NCBI GenBank assembly: GCA_032622095.1
Contig: CP136064.1
Location: 252,590,484-252,654,483 of the forward strand
Length of the DNA stretch: 64,000 nt
Reading direction: 5' to 3'
Source: Siphonodentalium dalli
Lineage: Eukaryota; Mollusca; Scaphopoda; Gadilida; Siphonodentaliidae
The notes beneath the pieces were generated by a model. The model did no database searches. It saw only the letters and a list, made by a program, of their open reading frames with translations, and was not told the DNA's origin. Of this stretch, positions 21,920-34,335 are shown piece after piece. The first letter of the stretch is position 1. Each line of letters starts with the position of its first letter. Made by a program: the position numbers and the translations under genes.

Positions 21920-24900
21920 GTAAGCCATTTGTAAATAAATTGCCAAAAAAATATATTTACATGTAAATGTACATAATTATGCTGGGATTTTCTTGGTGCT
22001 TCTGTGATCTAAGAGAGAAATACCATATACTGATTGTATCAATTATGTTAAATTTAAACAGAGATAAAAAGTAAGTTCATACTTTGATGTAATATGCATG
22101 AAATAATTTGGTATCCATTTATTATTTCATTATACAATGATATGTGCCAATATATTATGCCATACTCATACAATTTAAAATTTTCTATCTTATTATGACT
22201 AAAATAATTTCAGTGAAAAATACCTCTTGAGTATTCAACTTTTAAATGTTTCGACACTTGTGATGCAGACCAGACCGCTTTGGACCGGTCCGGTCCGCGG
22301 TCCAGTCCAGACCGGGTGTCACTGGACCGGACCGCTTTTTGCCACCGGTCTGGTACTCTCCGGTCCGGTCCACTATTTTTCTTCAGTTATAATAAACTAT
22401 CGCGAATATTATTGCGTATTTGCCGTCATATCAATTAGCAACGATTTATTGATACATTCAAGTGGTTAATATCTATGTAGCACCCTATCAATGCGACAAA
22501 CATGCACCTGAATGAATATGGAACTATGTGTTATAAACAGTGTAACATGGGATCAACTAATCAATTTGGATGGATATCGAATCGAGTATTCTATTGTTTT
22601 TCACAGTTATATTTATCGAAGAAACATGCAAACCACATTACATAGTACATACACAAGACAGTCACATTAATCCAATAGTAGTTGTACTTAGGTATATAAC
22701 TGTAATTGTCAGGACTATACAATCAGCCATCACAATCTCCAAGACTCCAATATTAATGTAGTAGTCATATTAGTACACATTAATTTTGTATAATTGTCAT
22801 CAGTATAGTTATTTCGTTTAAATTTCAATTTAATGAAAATATGTATGATACGAATCATGCATATGATCAGTTGAGTGCCATGTTAGATTGGTTATAACAC
22901 ATTCTGGCCCTATCTACTAGTATATATCTGTCCAATACATTTAATCAGTGCATGTTCGCATTACTAGACATACTATTATCGTGCATCGTTCCCAGTATAT
23001 CCCACTAGAGACAGACAATGATGCATACAATCGGCAAACAATGCAAGTTTTAACATATACAACTGTATGGACTCATTGCAATGCACAGAACTCAGTAACC
23101 TTATAGTTTGTACTATACAGAGTAAAAACTTTGAGAAAACAGAGAATTCATTAACATATAGCCTATTACAGGTGGACCGGACCGTTTTGGACCGGTCCAG
23201 GCATATGTACCGGACCGGAATGGACTGGACCGCATCACTATTCTACACAGTTGGAATCGGTGATAACTTCATGCGCTGTATTGAACATAGTCAAATGGCA
23301 AACTTCACAGATTTACTTGTACCCATTGCCTTTGAGCATGTACCCCAAGCTCACTATTAAAGAAAGTTGCCATGTTAATTGAATATGATAGAAACGTACT
23401 GTATATATCCTTTCTTTTCCAACAGACGAAGATCTAGATTTAGAAAGCTTCCGACGACTAACCGAAGAAGATCTGATTGAACTTGGTTTCAAGATGGGGC
23501 CTCGGAGGATGTTGAGAGACCTACAAGCCTCATCCACTCGATCCCCCAGCAACAGTGCAATCACCAGTGACTGTGTGTCAGATCCAGTATCTGATGTTCA
23601 GACTATGGAGATAAAGGCAAGTTTTATGAAAAATATTCAAACAATTATCTTATGTCTTAGGGTCGTTGACATTGGTGTAGATCTGTATACATATCTGTGT
23701 GAAGTATATACATGTCGCAGATTACTCTGGTTACTGATAAGTGAATGAGCACTAATCAGTACTCTGGTAATTGACAATCCACTATGTCAGTTTAGTACAG
23801 ACCAAAAAAAATTAATCAAACAAAATTGATTTGATGTTGCGTCAGACCGAAGTATGTCTACAAGTTCTTTTTCGCCTCACGCGTCTTGGTGTAACTTATG
23901 CTCTTTAGTTTTCAGAGTGATTCCCATGTTGGCAATTCCTCCGTCAGTCTACATTATTATTAGAAAAATAATAGGCAGAAACTATAGCAATGATATTAAA
24001 CCCACATGAAAATTGATAACCTCACCAACAGGTTACTTCATCTATGACCCCTATCACAGAAAATGTACAAAATTTCCCATCTATTAAATCACAAATTTGT
24101 TAGAATATAACCACCACAAGGCACATGACCTAGATTATATGCTGCGCTAGTCAACGTCAGATTATATGTTATTAATTGGCTGTTTCCATATAGACCGAGG
24201 CCTCATAACTTGGTCAATGCGTGCAACAATGTAATAATTGCTTCATATGATGAATATATTAACAGATATTAACAGATACCTGTACCATTGTGTGTTTTAT
24301 TAAATTAACAATTATTCCAGCAATTTTTATTCTTGTGAATTTTGCGAAGAACTTGCAGCAATTTCACAGTACTGTCTGTTTCCACTGGTAACGATATTTA
24401 TACACATACATGTAGTTCATCCATATGATTTTTGCTCTCACAAATGAATACTATTTTCTTTCTGTGTGCATTTCTATATCAACCCGTTCATACTAGTATG
24501 CGTGTAGAATTGTATACAGATCTACAGCAATGTAAATGCATCCCTACAAGTGGGATGTAAAACTATTACTAGTAGTTTACAGAATCACCTCATTTGTAAA
24601 ACCATGTATTATCTTATTGGTTTGTCCAATCACTTTTTTCATTTCTTGTCTGAACTGAAGTTTGCTATGTGTGTTTACTGGCACTAAAGTTGAAGTTGAA
24701 GTTTTAATTCAGGTTCTGATTGCTAATTTTCGCCAGAGTTACAACCCTTCAAAGTTTTTGTTGGAATTTGAACTTAATTTTAATTTCCAGATGATAACAT
24801 TGGTAAATCTGAATTGAATAGAATGCAATATAATATGGTCAAGTTCAAGTTTGGGTGCCCCACCAATTTCCACCACCGTTAAGGTCTTTTGTTGAAATTG

Positions 24901-27900
24901 CCATATTTTGCCACATCCTGCTTTAACATAAATTAATACATTCATTATGGAAAGCAAAATACTTTTATTTTGTAAAATAGCCCTTTCAACTCAAAATGTT
25001 TGGCAACCCTTTTCTTAAGCACTATTGTTGTAGCCAAATATTAGGGTTGTAGAATGCACCCCAAAATGTATCTTATTCCCAACTGGCCACCTCACAATGT
25101 AGCTTTCATAAAATTAAATAGTGGATAACCAAAGTTTTTTTCAATTTCAGTATGACATTCAAGGCATTCTCTCATCAACCAAAGCAGGGAGAGATCTCTA
25201 CCATCTATTTTCAAGGCCCGGGGACTTCAAAACAGAAAACAGAAGATCGATGGTCCGAATCCTGGGGAAACACCTGATGAACAATGCAAACAAGTAAATA
25301 ATGAGCATTCAATTATCATACTATTCGCTATACGCAGACAATTGAATTAAAATTAATTGGCAAAACAGAAATTGGTCTATCTGTAGAATTTTTTTTAAAA
25401 GTATTTACCTTACCACATTCACTGCTGAAAACGAATGGGTAATTCCATCTCATATGCCACTATGGGACTGCATGTTTTTACAATAGTATATTACGTATGC
25501 GGGAGTGATCATTCCACCACTATCGAGTTATATGTTGGTGAAAGAGAACCATAAGGCTTCTACGAGATATCTCGTAGTGGGCACCTGGGACAGAATTTAC
25601 CAGTGTGCCAAATGTTGCTGGTTCCAGCTATGAGTTTTCTTGTAGGTAAATACATATTACACTTTTGATGACTTATATAATGTAAGTGAGCAATCCATAT
25701 TAGGGATCTGCGAATCGGGGATTTTGCATCGAATCGAATCTCAATATCGAATCTCCTTCCTGATATCGAATCTCGAATCGAATTAGCTAGAGTATCATCA
25801 TTGTTTTCCCTCATGACAAAATAACTTGCAAAATTCACTGTGAATTTGGAACTTGTGTTTTTTTTATAGTAATATTATGACATAGGCAAATAACTCTCAA
25901 TATCATGGAGGGTTTGGGATATATTGCATTGAATTTCTATCTAGCTATATATCATGACAAACAAGACACACGAAATGACAGTAATTAGACACTTAAAGAC
26001 TGTTCAATCAACGTATCACAAACACAATGGAATGAAACTCACTTCTCTCCATTATTTAATAACGATAATAAAGATTTAAAACAAATTGACATGGATACAC
26101 CATTCAGCAATATAATTGTTGTAGTCACTGAACCAGTCAATTAAAATTAATATAATACAATGTTTTATATGAAATTTATATTAAACAGAAAAAACAGTCC
26201 CACAAGAGATGAAAAGAATGCGATGGGCTATGCAATAGTATCAGCTTTTCCTAAACTGAAGATGCTGGGAACAAAAAATCTACCAGATGGAACAAGAACA
26301 AAAGAGTGGGTAAGTATAAATTATAGCATTTTGTCACATATGTGACACATTCTTATGTCATAGTAGAAATCAGAACTTTAAATTGTGTCATATGTAAATA
26401 TATTAGGTGGCAATTACAAGACCAGTTCTGAAATTCTTTGATTTTCTAAATCCGGCATAAATGGAAACATCAACAAGAGGTGTGCACTCGAGTGCTTAGC
26501 ATACCCCCACCGTGGCAAATTCAACCTGCATTATCCGTAAACTCAACAAAAAAGATTTTTAACTTTAAAGAAAATTTCGGACTAATGATATCAATATGGT
26601 GTCACAAGAAGCTTGTGCATAAAAAATTCAAATCGGTTCATATTTGTTAAAATTATTAAGTCAGACAGAATTTTCTAAGTCAAAATAAGTCGAAAATGAA
26701 GTGTAATATTACGAAAAACAGTCTGAGCCAATCCCTAGCCGCATCATGTAGAGAGGGTATTGTGAGAAGCATGTATACCAAAAATTATTGAAATCGGCTC
26801 ATATTTGTTAAAGTTATTAAGTCGGACAGAATTTTCTAAGTCAAAATTTAGCATCATGCGGAGAGACCGTCCTAAGGAGATTGCACACAAAAAATTATTG
26901 AAATCGGTTCATAGTTGTTCGAGTTATGAGGTCGGACGGACACACGGAGGGAGAAAGCGTGATGGGCGGACGGACAGACGGACGGACGCAGTCAATCCAG
27001 TATACCCCCCATTTTCCTCGAAAGTGGGGGTATAATATATGGCTTACCACCTTCATAACAAAACATCATGATAATATGAGGGTCGTCCAAGGAACATGCT
27101 TCCAAAAAGAGCCAGTGGAGTCTGGTGTTTCTCCGGGTACGTACTGTAGAGATGGCGGTATTGAAATTTCAATCTCGGTACCGGTAAATTTTCATCGATT
27201 TACCTCGGTATCAGTACGGTAATCGGTATTGCTATTAAATTATAAGACCAAAGCAGATATTCCCAGTAAATAATTTTAATTCAAGTTTGTAGCTGAACAA
27301 TATACATGTATATATGACCACGGTCAACAGATTTACTACATTCTTGACAATACCTAAATTAGGCAACAAAATTACCTTCGCAATTAAGTAATATTCTCAC
27401 ATCTTTTTGATGATTTACACGTTGACCATTCCCGTGGAATTTGAGCTCGATCCGACCAGCCGTTTACGATTCTATGAAGTACCCACACACATATATACAC
27501 ACATATATACAGAGTTCTCAAATTATATAGTAGAATACATGTATTACCGACTTGTTACACAGAGTTATCATAATTATCCGATTCTCGTTGCTTACGGTTC
27601 CATGACCGGTCATACAAGTCATGCATGTCACGGCAGCGGTGATGCATATATGTTGGCAACACATGAATAATTTTATTAGTGAAAATATGGTATTTTTAGT
27701 TTTGATTCGGTAGGTAAATTGGTTTTATGCTGATACCGATACCGCCCGGTAAATACCCAGTACCGCCCATCTCTAACGTACTGTCCTCTATCGAATGATA
27801 ACATGAAAAAGGGACATGCACAAAGTAATCCAGCAAGATCTTAAACATCTAGAACAATTGGTAGATGACTGGGGTATGCGCTTTAATGCCAAAAAATTAT

Positions 27901-30900
27901 TTGTGATATGTCAATAGAATCACCACCCATTCGTAAACCCAAATGTTTAAAATAATCGAAAAGAGTAAAGTCCCAACAAAAAATTATGAGTGCCACTCTA
28001 TAATTTAGGCAGGGATGAGTGGATATGTGTTTGTGAGTTAAACCCTACTATATTTTACACCACCACAGAATATACAGTAATGTTTTAAGTAATCGACTTC
28101 TTAGCCACAGCATAATTATGGGTAACTTTTCAGGATTTAGTCGGAAATACGGTTTGTTGCCATCCATAGGAAAGCTCTCGCGGAGAGCTTTCCGATGTAT
28201 GGCAACAGACCATATTTCTGAATAAATCCTGAAAAGTTACCCATAATTCTGCTGTGGTTAAGAAGTCGATTATTTAGAGCATTACTGTAGATTTAAAATG
28301 AGTTACTTGTCAATCATATAAAACACAGCCTCTAGTTGTCTGGATACCTTTTTAGCCCAAAGGTATCACTGAAGATTCAGAAGATGAGAGCTTCTGAATA
28401 TTAAACTATTTCTGAATATTTACGTATTATCTCCCCATCAAACAGGCACATTTCTATGATGAAAAGGCTCATACAGGGTTCTTGGAGTTCTACATCCGAA
28501 ATAGGAAGACTAACAGCACAGAGATCGATACACGAGAATGGAAACGAGCAAAGAGAAGCTTGTCGCCAGAATATATGCAACTCGATCCAGAGTCAGCGGA
28601 TGAAATCTTCATGAGAACATCGGTTCCAAATGCGGCTAACCATCAACGTATTTTGGAGCTGATGGAGAAGACTAGAGAAAAGAGGCAAAGATGGATAAAA
28701 AGCCATTCTCCATCACCAGGGGAGATTTTAGCTCGGTGGCCTCGACTGATAGATACAACTGGAGCAGTAAGTGACCTGTATATACCGTATACACATCTTC
28801 TAAGTACTGTGGGCTAAGTTTAGCCTAAGATTTAGAGACATCATCATGTTAAGGGAAGCAATTCATTGCATCTAAATGTATATTCAGTAACTGAAAGATG
28901 CTTCACAAAAAGTGAAAGAGGTTCACCTAATTGAATTTGGAAATGAATTTATATATGTCGCCAAGATAACATCTGTCATACTCCTATGTTGTTAAATTTC
29001 TCACAGAGTATCATTGATGAGAATCTCGGAGGAAAGCAGTTTATACACGGATTGCCTATTATAGTCACTCGTCAATCTATATCATACACAAGTTACTGCA
29101 CCTAATCTTTCGGTATAGCAATTTAATATATACCTTTCTATAAAAAAGCAGAAATTTACCAAATTATATTGTCGTATCTATCCCTTCGGAGCTACATGTA
29201 CAGTGCATTTACGCTGTCCACTAGCCAATCAAATGCAAATAATGTATGACACCACCATTGCTGAAACAGTTGACCTATTTTTGTAGCCGGTTAACCATGA
29301 GGGGTAACCGGTTGACAACCAGATATCTGCTATTATCAACCATGGCCTTTACACTCATTGTCTACAATATAAAATGAGCAACAACCTCGCCATAATCTGG
29401 TCAAATAACTGTTTGGCGAACTCACTTAATGTTTATACATACAAAGCTTGTATTAAACAAATGTGAATCAGAAAACGCGAATGATAATAAGCTAATAGGC
29501 CAGTAAAGCCATGTGTTGAGCTGCATGAAACAGTTAACTAAAACTTGCAGTGTTTAATAAATATAGACATGTCATATGTGACCAGTTTGTATATTGTAGT
29601 CACAACTATCTAATCCTGACTTGTCATCATTCGTGTTTGGTGATAAATAAACTGCATCACCCAATTTCATGTTCTAAGTGTATGTATTTTATGTATACGC
29701 TTAGAACAATATGGAACTCAGGTCCTGAGGGTATTATTTGGCCTAGGACGATTGATGACAGTTAGACACAATTGTGAAGTTTCAACTTTCATGAATTTTA
29801 TGTATAATGAAAATAAAAATCAGCCAAGACAGTGTTTATGTTCGAAAAATTGAACAATCAAATGAGCCCTTGGTCATAAACATTAAACAAAACTCGATGC
29901 GAGTTCAACCAGTTCATTGGAACATAACTTTATCCACTGAGATTAATTATTACTCAAAGTTTAAAGGTACTCAATCCGATAAAACTCCTCTCAATTACTA
30001 TTTCAATGGCTTCAGGGGTCAAAAATATTTGATTTGAGTCGAGGAAGTCACCCATCAAAGCTCAGATTTGTTAGATATCGATTTTAGAAATCTATTATTT
30101 TTCATTATCGGGAATACTTTCTGGCCCAGATCTCAGTCAAAATTGCGTTATTATTACCACTTGATTTTAGAGTTATCCATCCTTGTCTGTTTGAATAGAG
30201 TTTTGGTGTACAAATCTCGAACAGGAAACGAAATTGATGGCAATTATTAGTACTCATGTCCAGAACATAACAAATTTCCAAAAATCAATATCTAATAACT
30301 CTGAGCTTTGTTTGATGGGTTCCTCGACTCGAATCAAATATATTTACCCCAAAGTCAAAGAAATAGTAATATAGGACCCTCTGATCGGATTGTTGTTGTT
30401 GGAATCTGTTGAGATGGGGACCCTCTGTTCGGATTGAGTACCTTTAAACTCGGGAAGGGTCGGTCGCTAGTACTGGCAATAGCAGAGCTGGTCTGTTGGT
30501 TATGGATTTTTGGTTTATACATCTAGCGACCGACCCTTCCCGAGTTTAAACTTTGAGTAATAATTAATATCAGAGCTGGTCTGTTAGTTATGGATTTTTG
30601 GTTTATACATCTCTATGTATTAAAACCCAATTGTCGTCTTTTATGTTTTGATGCCAATTAAAATATTTTTTTTTAAAGTTAAGTTCAATGTACGATTAAA
30701 CAAATGAATGATACACTGTTGTAAATCAATTAATAAATACTTCTTTATTGTGGGATGATCAATCACGATAAACATTTATGATATTGACGTTTTGTGATGC
30801 CATTTGGATATACAATTTATGAGAATAGGTGTAACACTTTGAGCAAGAATATCCTCCATTCACATAAAATGCCCACTTCAGAGGGTCTCACATCTCTTTA

Positions 30901-33742
30901 ACCTGGGCAACGCCGGGTAACCCTGCTTGATTATATATTTTCAATGTTGCTATAAAAACATTAGTGTTAACTCCACTCCAATTCAAACGATCTGATTGGG
31001 CAAAAGAAACATTATTACATATGTTAGTTTTGATTTGAAGACTTCTATCTAGTGAAATCAAACTGAATCTTAGGTTTCATCAGACCCACTGAGGGGGTCG
31101 GTAACATATGCCAGTTTTAGGAGTGTACGATCTATTACAATAGAAATCCCTTGTAAAAATTAATATAGAAAATATAATTTGCTATTGTTCTTAAACTGAT
31201 ACAGTCTCTATAAATAATTGTCTTTTATTAATCATCAGATGGAAGATGAATACAATTCAATAATGGTGACGGAAGCATCTCTGGCACAGAAACTAAAAGA
31301 TATTCAGGAGGGAATCATTTTCCGAGCAAGGAAGAATTACTGGGGTATCAGTGACATAAGGGAAATGCTTGACAGAGACGATGACAATGGAGGTGAGACA
31401 GTTCATATGAGTGATCACAGTTCAAGTAAACAAATTCTTGGAACTGAGCAGTACTATTGCCCACTTTTTCCCTTGCTGGGTGTACATGTATATATCTATT
31501 TATAATAAATATGTATCAAGACACCAACACAATTCTGTTTGGCGTTTTACACACTTATTGGTCTGTGATGTCAACAGTAAATGGTGTCTTTTACCTGTTT
31601 CAAAAAAGGCTTTCTTTCAATACTGTTCTTTTATGAATCATTTATTACCAAAATAAAACCTGATATGTAGATTTGAAATAAAATTTGTGCAACAATATCA
31701 TAATTAGCACCTGTGCATTCTTTACTTCCGGAATGACATAACATATTTGCGGAAGGATATCCAAACAAAGAAACAAATCTGGACAGACTGAAAACATTAA
31801 TTGCGTCCAACATAGAGTGGTGTATGTTATAACAAGTTTGAAGTCAATTGAAGGGTCAGTGATATGTGTAGGATACTAGTTACCGTCTGAATCTGACATT
31901 TTCTGGAAATATTGTTTCATTTATTAATCGCAAAATTAACTATAGGTTTCTTTGTTGACATGCTGTGGATCATTTGAAAAAAAGTCTATTATATATTGTT
32001 TCAAGCTCAAATGTAATGATATATCTAAATATTAAAATTTCAATACTTTCATTAACAGGGCTCAAAGACAAGAATACTTTAATGCTGTTGCCATATTTCT
32101 TGCCGGCATCCAAAAAATCAGTGAAAGAAGGGCCAAAATATAGAGGGTCTCTACTGATGATGGAATTTTGGGTAAGTATACAGCTGGTAACATTATTTAA
32201 ATTTTCATTTGTAAGCTTAGGTTAAAACCTACTTTTCAGGTACTACTGGTATTTAAGACTGGCAAAAATATTTTATTAAGATGACACATAGTCGTAGCAG
32301 CAATAGCTGTTTGTCAGATTACTATTATGTCCAAGTAACCTGTCCATTCCCAGATAATATTGGAGACAAGTCCCGACATTGCAATTGAAATGTTAATGAC
32401 TGATTCAAGATCACATTATCATTTCTATATTAGCAACGGATTGGTCAGGCGCATGGGAACACTTTATTGAACTAAAACTGTATTTCGTACCCCCACCCTA
32501 CCCCATGTATATGCATGCAAATTTGGAAGGCAACAAAATCAACTGTTACTTTATTACTCTGTTTAGTAACTGAAACAGACTCCATTTGGTTGGGGGCATT
32601 TATTCAGCAGCAGAGGAGCCTGTAGGCCCTTTGTGCCCTATGCACCTATGGCTCGGGAGCACTTTATTTCACTGAAAAACTTTATTTTCTACCACCACCC
32701 ACATATATGCATAAACATACGGAATGCAACAACATCAACTTATATAACTTATATTAACCGAAACAGACCTTTATTCGATGATGGAGTGGCCGACAGCCCC
32801 TCGGTGTGCGAAGCGCACACGCATTATAATCTTCAACAGGCTCTCTTCGGGAGCTTTTGTTCAGCAGCGTATATAGGGCCACAGGCACTTGCACTGTGGC
32901 CTATATAATAGGAGACTATTTCAAATAAATATGGATCACCATGACTGACATACCATTTAAATGCACACTTATTTTCCCGAGTCTCTGATTATTTTTTTTA
33001 TAGTGACTTGATATACAGTTTTAATAACAATCTATGCCATAAAATATGATTAAAATACTATAATTCATCACTTTTTGAAACATCTGTGTCTCAGAAGATG
33101 AACACAGAAAAAATTGAAAACTGCTGAAACCCCCCCCCCCCATCTCTTCAATATATAGAGTATTCCCCCCTGCATTAAAAGTAATACTGATTTTTACTTC
33201 AATGTTGAAAAACGCATTGGCAACTCAACAAAAACAACATGTTCACATTTGATTACACCGGATAAATTAATAATACAATGTTTTGGAGCTTCCTCTTTCA
33301 AATTGTATATAACTAGCAGGTTAGCCCGCCATATATTTTATAAAAAGAAATCTGGGGGTTCGAAAATTAAGTGGGCCTTTAAATATTGTAAGCAGGGAGG
33401 GAATGTTTCTTTGCACCTGTCAATAAGAAGTTATTTCAATATTTTCAGAATGAATCACCTGAAGAATGCATCCGCTTAGCAGAAAAAGGAGGCATGAAGC
33501 AGCCAGGAATAATTCACATCAATGATCTCTACTTCTGTTCTGTGGATAGAAACATTATTCCCATCCACAGTGAGGACCTTTTCAAGGCTGTGGAATTTGT
33601 TCTTGGAACATACTTTGTTTTCAATTTATCGTATCCGCAGGAACTCACCACAATATATAACTTTTTTGAGCAACTTGTAGGTCTTAAAGGCAGTAAGGGA
33701 AGACCATGTGTGACTGAACTTATAAACTTGATGCAAAACTGA
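21745..33742 (+). CDS. spliced SAM-domain protein, SAMD3-like, 503 aa (8 exons)
   Basis: Coding exons: 21745-21919, 23426-23616, 25151-25293, 26189-26309, 28446-28766, 31239-31392, 32059-32171, 33449-33742. Together they give 1512 bases, exactly 504 codons with the TGA, and every junction keeps frame. Seven introns have AG acceptors; six donors are GT and one is GC. Residues about 37-92 end in a SAM-like helix region (LTEEDLIELGF, MGPRRMLRDL). The middle and C-terminal parts (NHQRILELMEK, RWIKSHSPSPGEIL; VFNLSYPQEL) resemble proteins annotated SAMD3-like in fish and invertebrates, which are of similar length. The SAM N-terminal helices look short. Function is unknown; SAM domains bind protein partners or RNA. 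Inside a CACTA element it could act as the accessory protein alongside the transposase; that is inference. Introns carry several MITEs. The start codon is the first ATG after a CTACCAG acceptor; upstream exons are possible. Confidence 0.75.
22260..23238. mobile_element. putative hAT-like element with GGACCGGTCC-rich ends
   Basis: The left end GTGATGCAGACCAGACCGC is mirrored by TGGACTGGACCGCATCAC at the right. Both ends carry repeated GGACCGG words. I could not find a clean 8-bp target duplication. It lies in intron 1 of the SAM gene. Confidence 0.55.
23426..23616 (+). CDS. SAM gene coding exon 2 (residues 59-122)
   Basis: Starts after TTTTCCAACAG and carries the C-terminal half of the SAM domain. 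The donor is AAG then GCAAGT, a classic GC-AG intron signal rather than GT. Confidence 0.8.
23617..25150. other. SAM gene intron 2
   Basis: AT-rich; no recognised element or gene within it. Confidence 0.5.
25151..25293 (+). CDS. SAM gene coding exon 3 (residues 123-169)
   Basis: Between CAATTTCAG and GTAAAT. Encodes YDIQGILSSTKAGRDLYHL and a basic stretch; two bases are left over for exon 4. Confidence 0.8.
25683..25790. repeat. low-complexity GAATCG-rich patch
   Basis: ATCGAATC words recur about eight times in SAM gene intron 3, similar to decayed MITE ends. Confidence 0.5.
26189..26309 (+). CDS. SAM gene coding exon 4 (residues 170-210)
   Basis: Between TTAAACAG and GTAAGT. Encodes NAMGYAIVSAFPKLK and ends in KEW at phase 0. 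Confidence 0.8.
26463..27035. repeat. interspersed repeat with GGACGGACGGACAGACG tract
   Basis: Contains two internal repeats of AAATCGGCTCATATTTGTTA followed by AAGTCGGACAGAATTTTC. The GGACAGAC-rich end is followed by TATACCCCCCATTTTC and its inverse AAAGTGGGGGTATA. It looks like a non-autonomous element in SAM gene intron 4. Confidence 0.6.
27147..27775. mobile_element. non-autonomous hAT element, 629 bp
   Basis: Ends TAGAGATGGCGGTA and TACCGCCCATCTCTA are inverted. Both flanks are the same 8-base ACGTACTG, the hAT target length. No transposase frame. It lies in SAM gene intron 4. Confidence 0.85.
28075..28287. mobile_element. TA-flanked foldback MITE, copy 2
   Basis: Same palindrome as 8574-8787: CAGTAATG outer ends, GTAACTTTTCAGGATTTAGT in each arm, AAGCTCTCGCGGAGAGCTTT at the centre, and TA on both sides. 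Confidence 0.8.
28446..28766 (+). CDS. SAM gene coding exon 5 (residues 211-317)
   Basis: The longest exon, between ATCAAACAG and GTAAGT, phase 0 at both ends. Basic middle region (RNRKTNS, EWKRAKRSL), then VPNAANHQRILELMEK and ARWPRLID. Confidence 0.85.
28767..29940. other. SAM gene intron 5, first part
   Basis: AT-rich, nothing recognised. Confidence 0.4.
29965..30443. mobile_element. TTAA-flanked foldback MITE, copy 2
   Basis: 479 bp, ends AGGTACTCAATCCGA and inverse, TTAA both sides. It lacks both 123-bp insertions of copy 1 and therefore supplies their empty sites. Confidence 0.8.
30444..30551. repeat. inverted repeat AAACTCGGGAAGGGTCGGTC
   Basis: A 28-base arm (through GCTAG) inverts perfectly after a spacer of about 48 bases; part of the spacer is repeated directly at 30568-30610. 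Confidence 0.75.
31239..31392 (+). CDS. SAM gene coding exon 6 (residues 318-368)
   Basis: Between TAATCATCAG and GTGAGA. Encodes LAQKLKDIQEGIIFRARKN and an acidic DRDDDNG end, with one base left over. Confidence 0.8.
32059..32171 (+). CDS. SAM gene coding exon 7 (residues 369-406)
   Basis: Between CATTAACAG and GTAAGT. Encodes LMLLPYFLPASKKSVKEG and ends in MMEFW at phase 0. Confidence 0.8.
32445..32905. repeat. diverged direct duplication, about 215-bp offset
   Basis: GGGAACACTTTATTGAACT and GGGAGCACTTTATTTCACT begin two copies that both continue with CCACCC, GCAACA, GAAACAGAC and TTCAGCAGC. Located in SAM gene intron 7. Confidence 0.6.
32955..33380. mobile_element. copy of the 509-bp GGGCCCACTT-type element
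   Basis: Shares ATGCCATAAAATATGATTAA and the right end TCGAAAATTAAGTGGGCC with 9740-10248; its left end is decayed. SAM gene intron 7. Confidence 0.65.
33449..33742 (+). CDS. SAM gene terminal exon 8 (residues 407-503)
   Basis: Starts after ATATTTTCAG. Encodes HINDLYFCSVDRNIIPIHS, then VFNLSYPQEL and NFFEQLVGLKG, and stops at TGA. The last codons lie in a long inverted repeat. Confidence 0.85.
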   Translation, partial: NESPEECIRLAEKGGMKQPGIIHINDLYFCSVDRNIIPIHSEDLFKAVEFVLGTYFVFNLSYPQELTTIYNFFEQLVGLKGSKGRPCVTELINLMQN

Positions 33743-33827
33743 ATTGATAAGATGGCCAATATGAGTAAATTTAGCAATTTATTTATATTGGCCTCATCAA
33801 TTAAGTTTTGCATCAAGTTTATAAATT
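33717..33827. repeat. inverted repeat spanning the SAM gene stop codon
   Basis: A roughly 40-base left arm containing TATAAACTTGATGCAAAAC returns inverted as GTTTTGCATCAAGTTTATA with few mismatches, spacer about 25 bases. The last coding bases and the stop are in the left arm. Confidence 0.85.
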
Positions 33828-34335
33828 AGGCCAATTTAAGTAAATTGCTAGATTTACATCCAACTTTTTCAGAAAAAAGGGGCGGGAGACTGCGAGAGGT
33901 CAATTTTATTTTTTTAAACTGTGCATTGATATTGTAAACAAACTTTTCTCAAGTGTCGTTTTGGTCCAACTACATGTATCACTTTTTCGACGGGGAGAGC
34001 TGATCCGAATAATAGCTAAGATGTATTTAGATAGAATTATCGAAAGAATTTGACCGATTAGGGTGCATTTAAGAGAACCGAGTGGAGAAAACTTGGTAAC
34101 TTTTTCATCAGAAACACTGTTTGACAGTGTATCGAAGAATATGTTTCTATATGATGTAAGCGATCTAACTCTAAAATTTGGGCAAGTATTTAACCCATCA
34201 ATTCCAATGATGGTGGCTATATATAAAAAATTGAAGAGAGACTACAAATATGGTTGGAAGGGGATGTAAATCAAGCATTTTTTTTATATTGGCTTTAATA
34301 TACATAATTGGCATGTATTGTGTTCTATATGGAAA
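33828..34335. other. sequence after the SAM gene, nothing recognised
   Basis: A 68-codon open frame lies here (34063-34269) but shows no family resemblance I can name. Confidence 0.35.

Larger units (their letters stand above)
29941..30567. repeat. palindrome-bounded composite holding TTAA MITE copy 2
   Basis: ATTAATTATTACTCAAAGTT at the left returns inverted at 30546-30567. Between them are the TTAA MITE and a hairpin unit, as if insertions accumulated at the TTAA centre of a palindrome. Confidence 0.65.

Noticed and set aside
33529-33816. 95-codon minus-strand frame at the 3' end of the SAM gene
   Set aside because: Antisense shadow of exon 8 prolonged by the inverted repeat.
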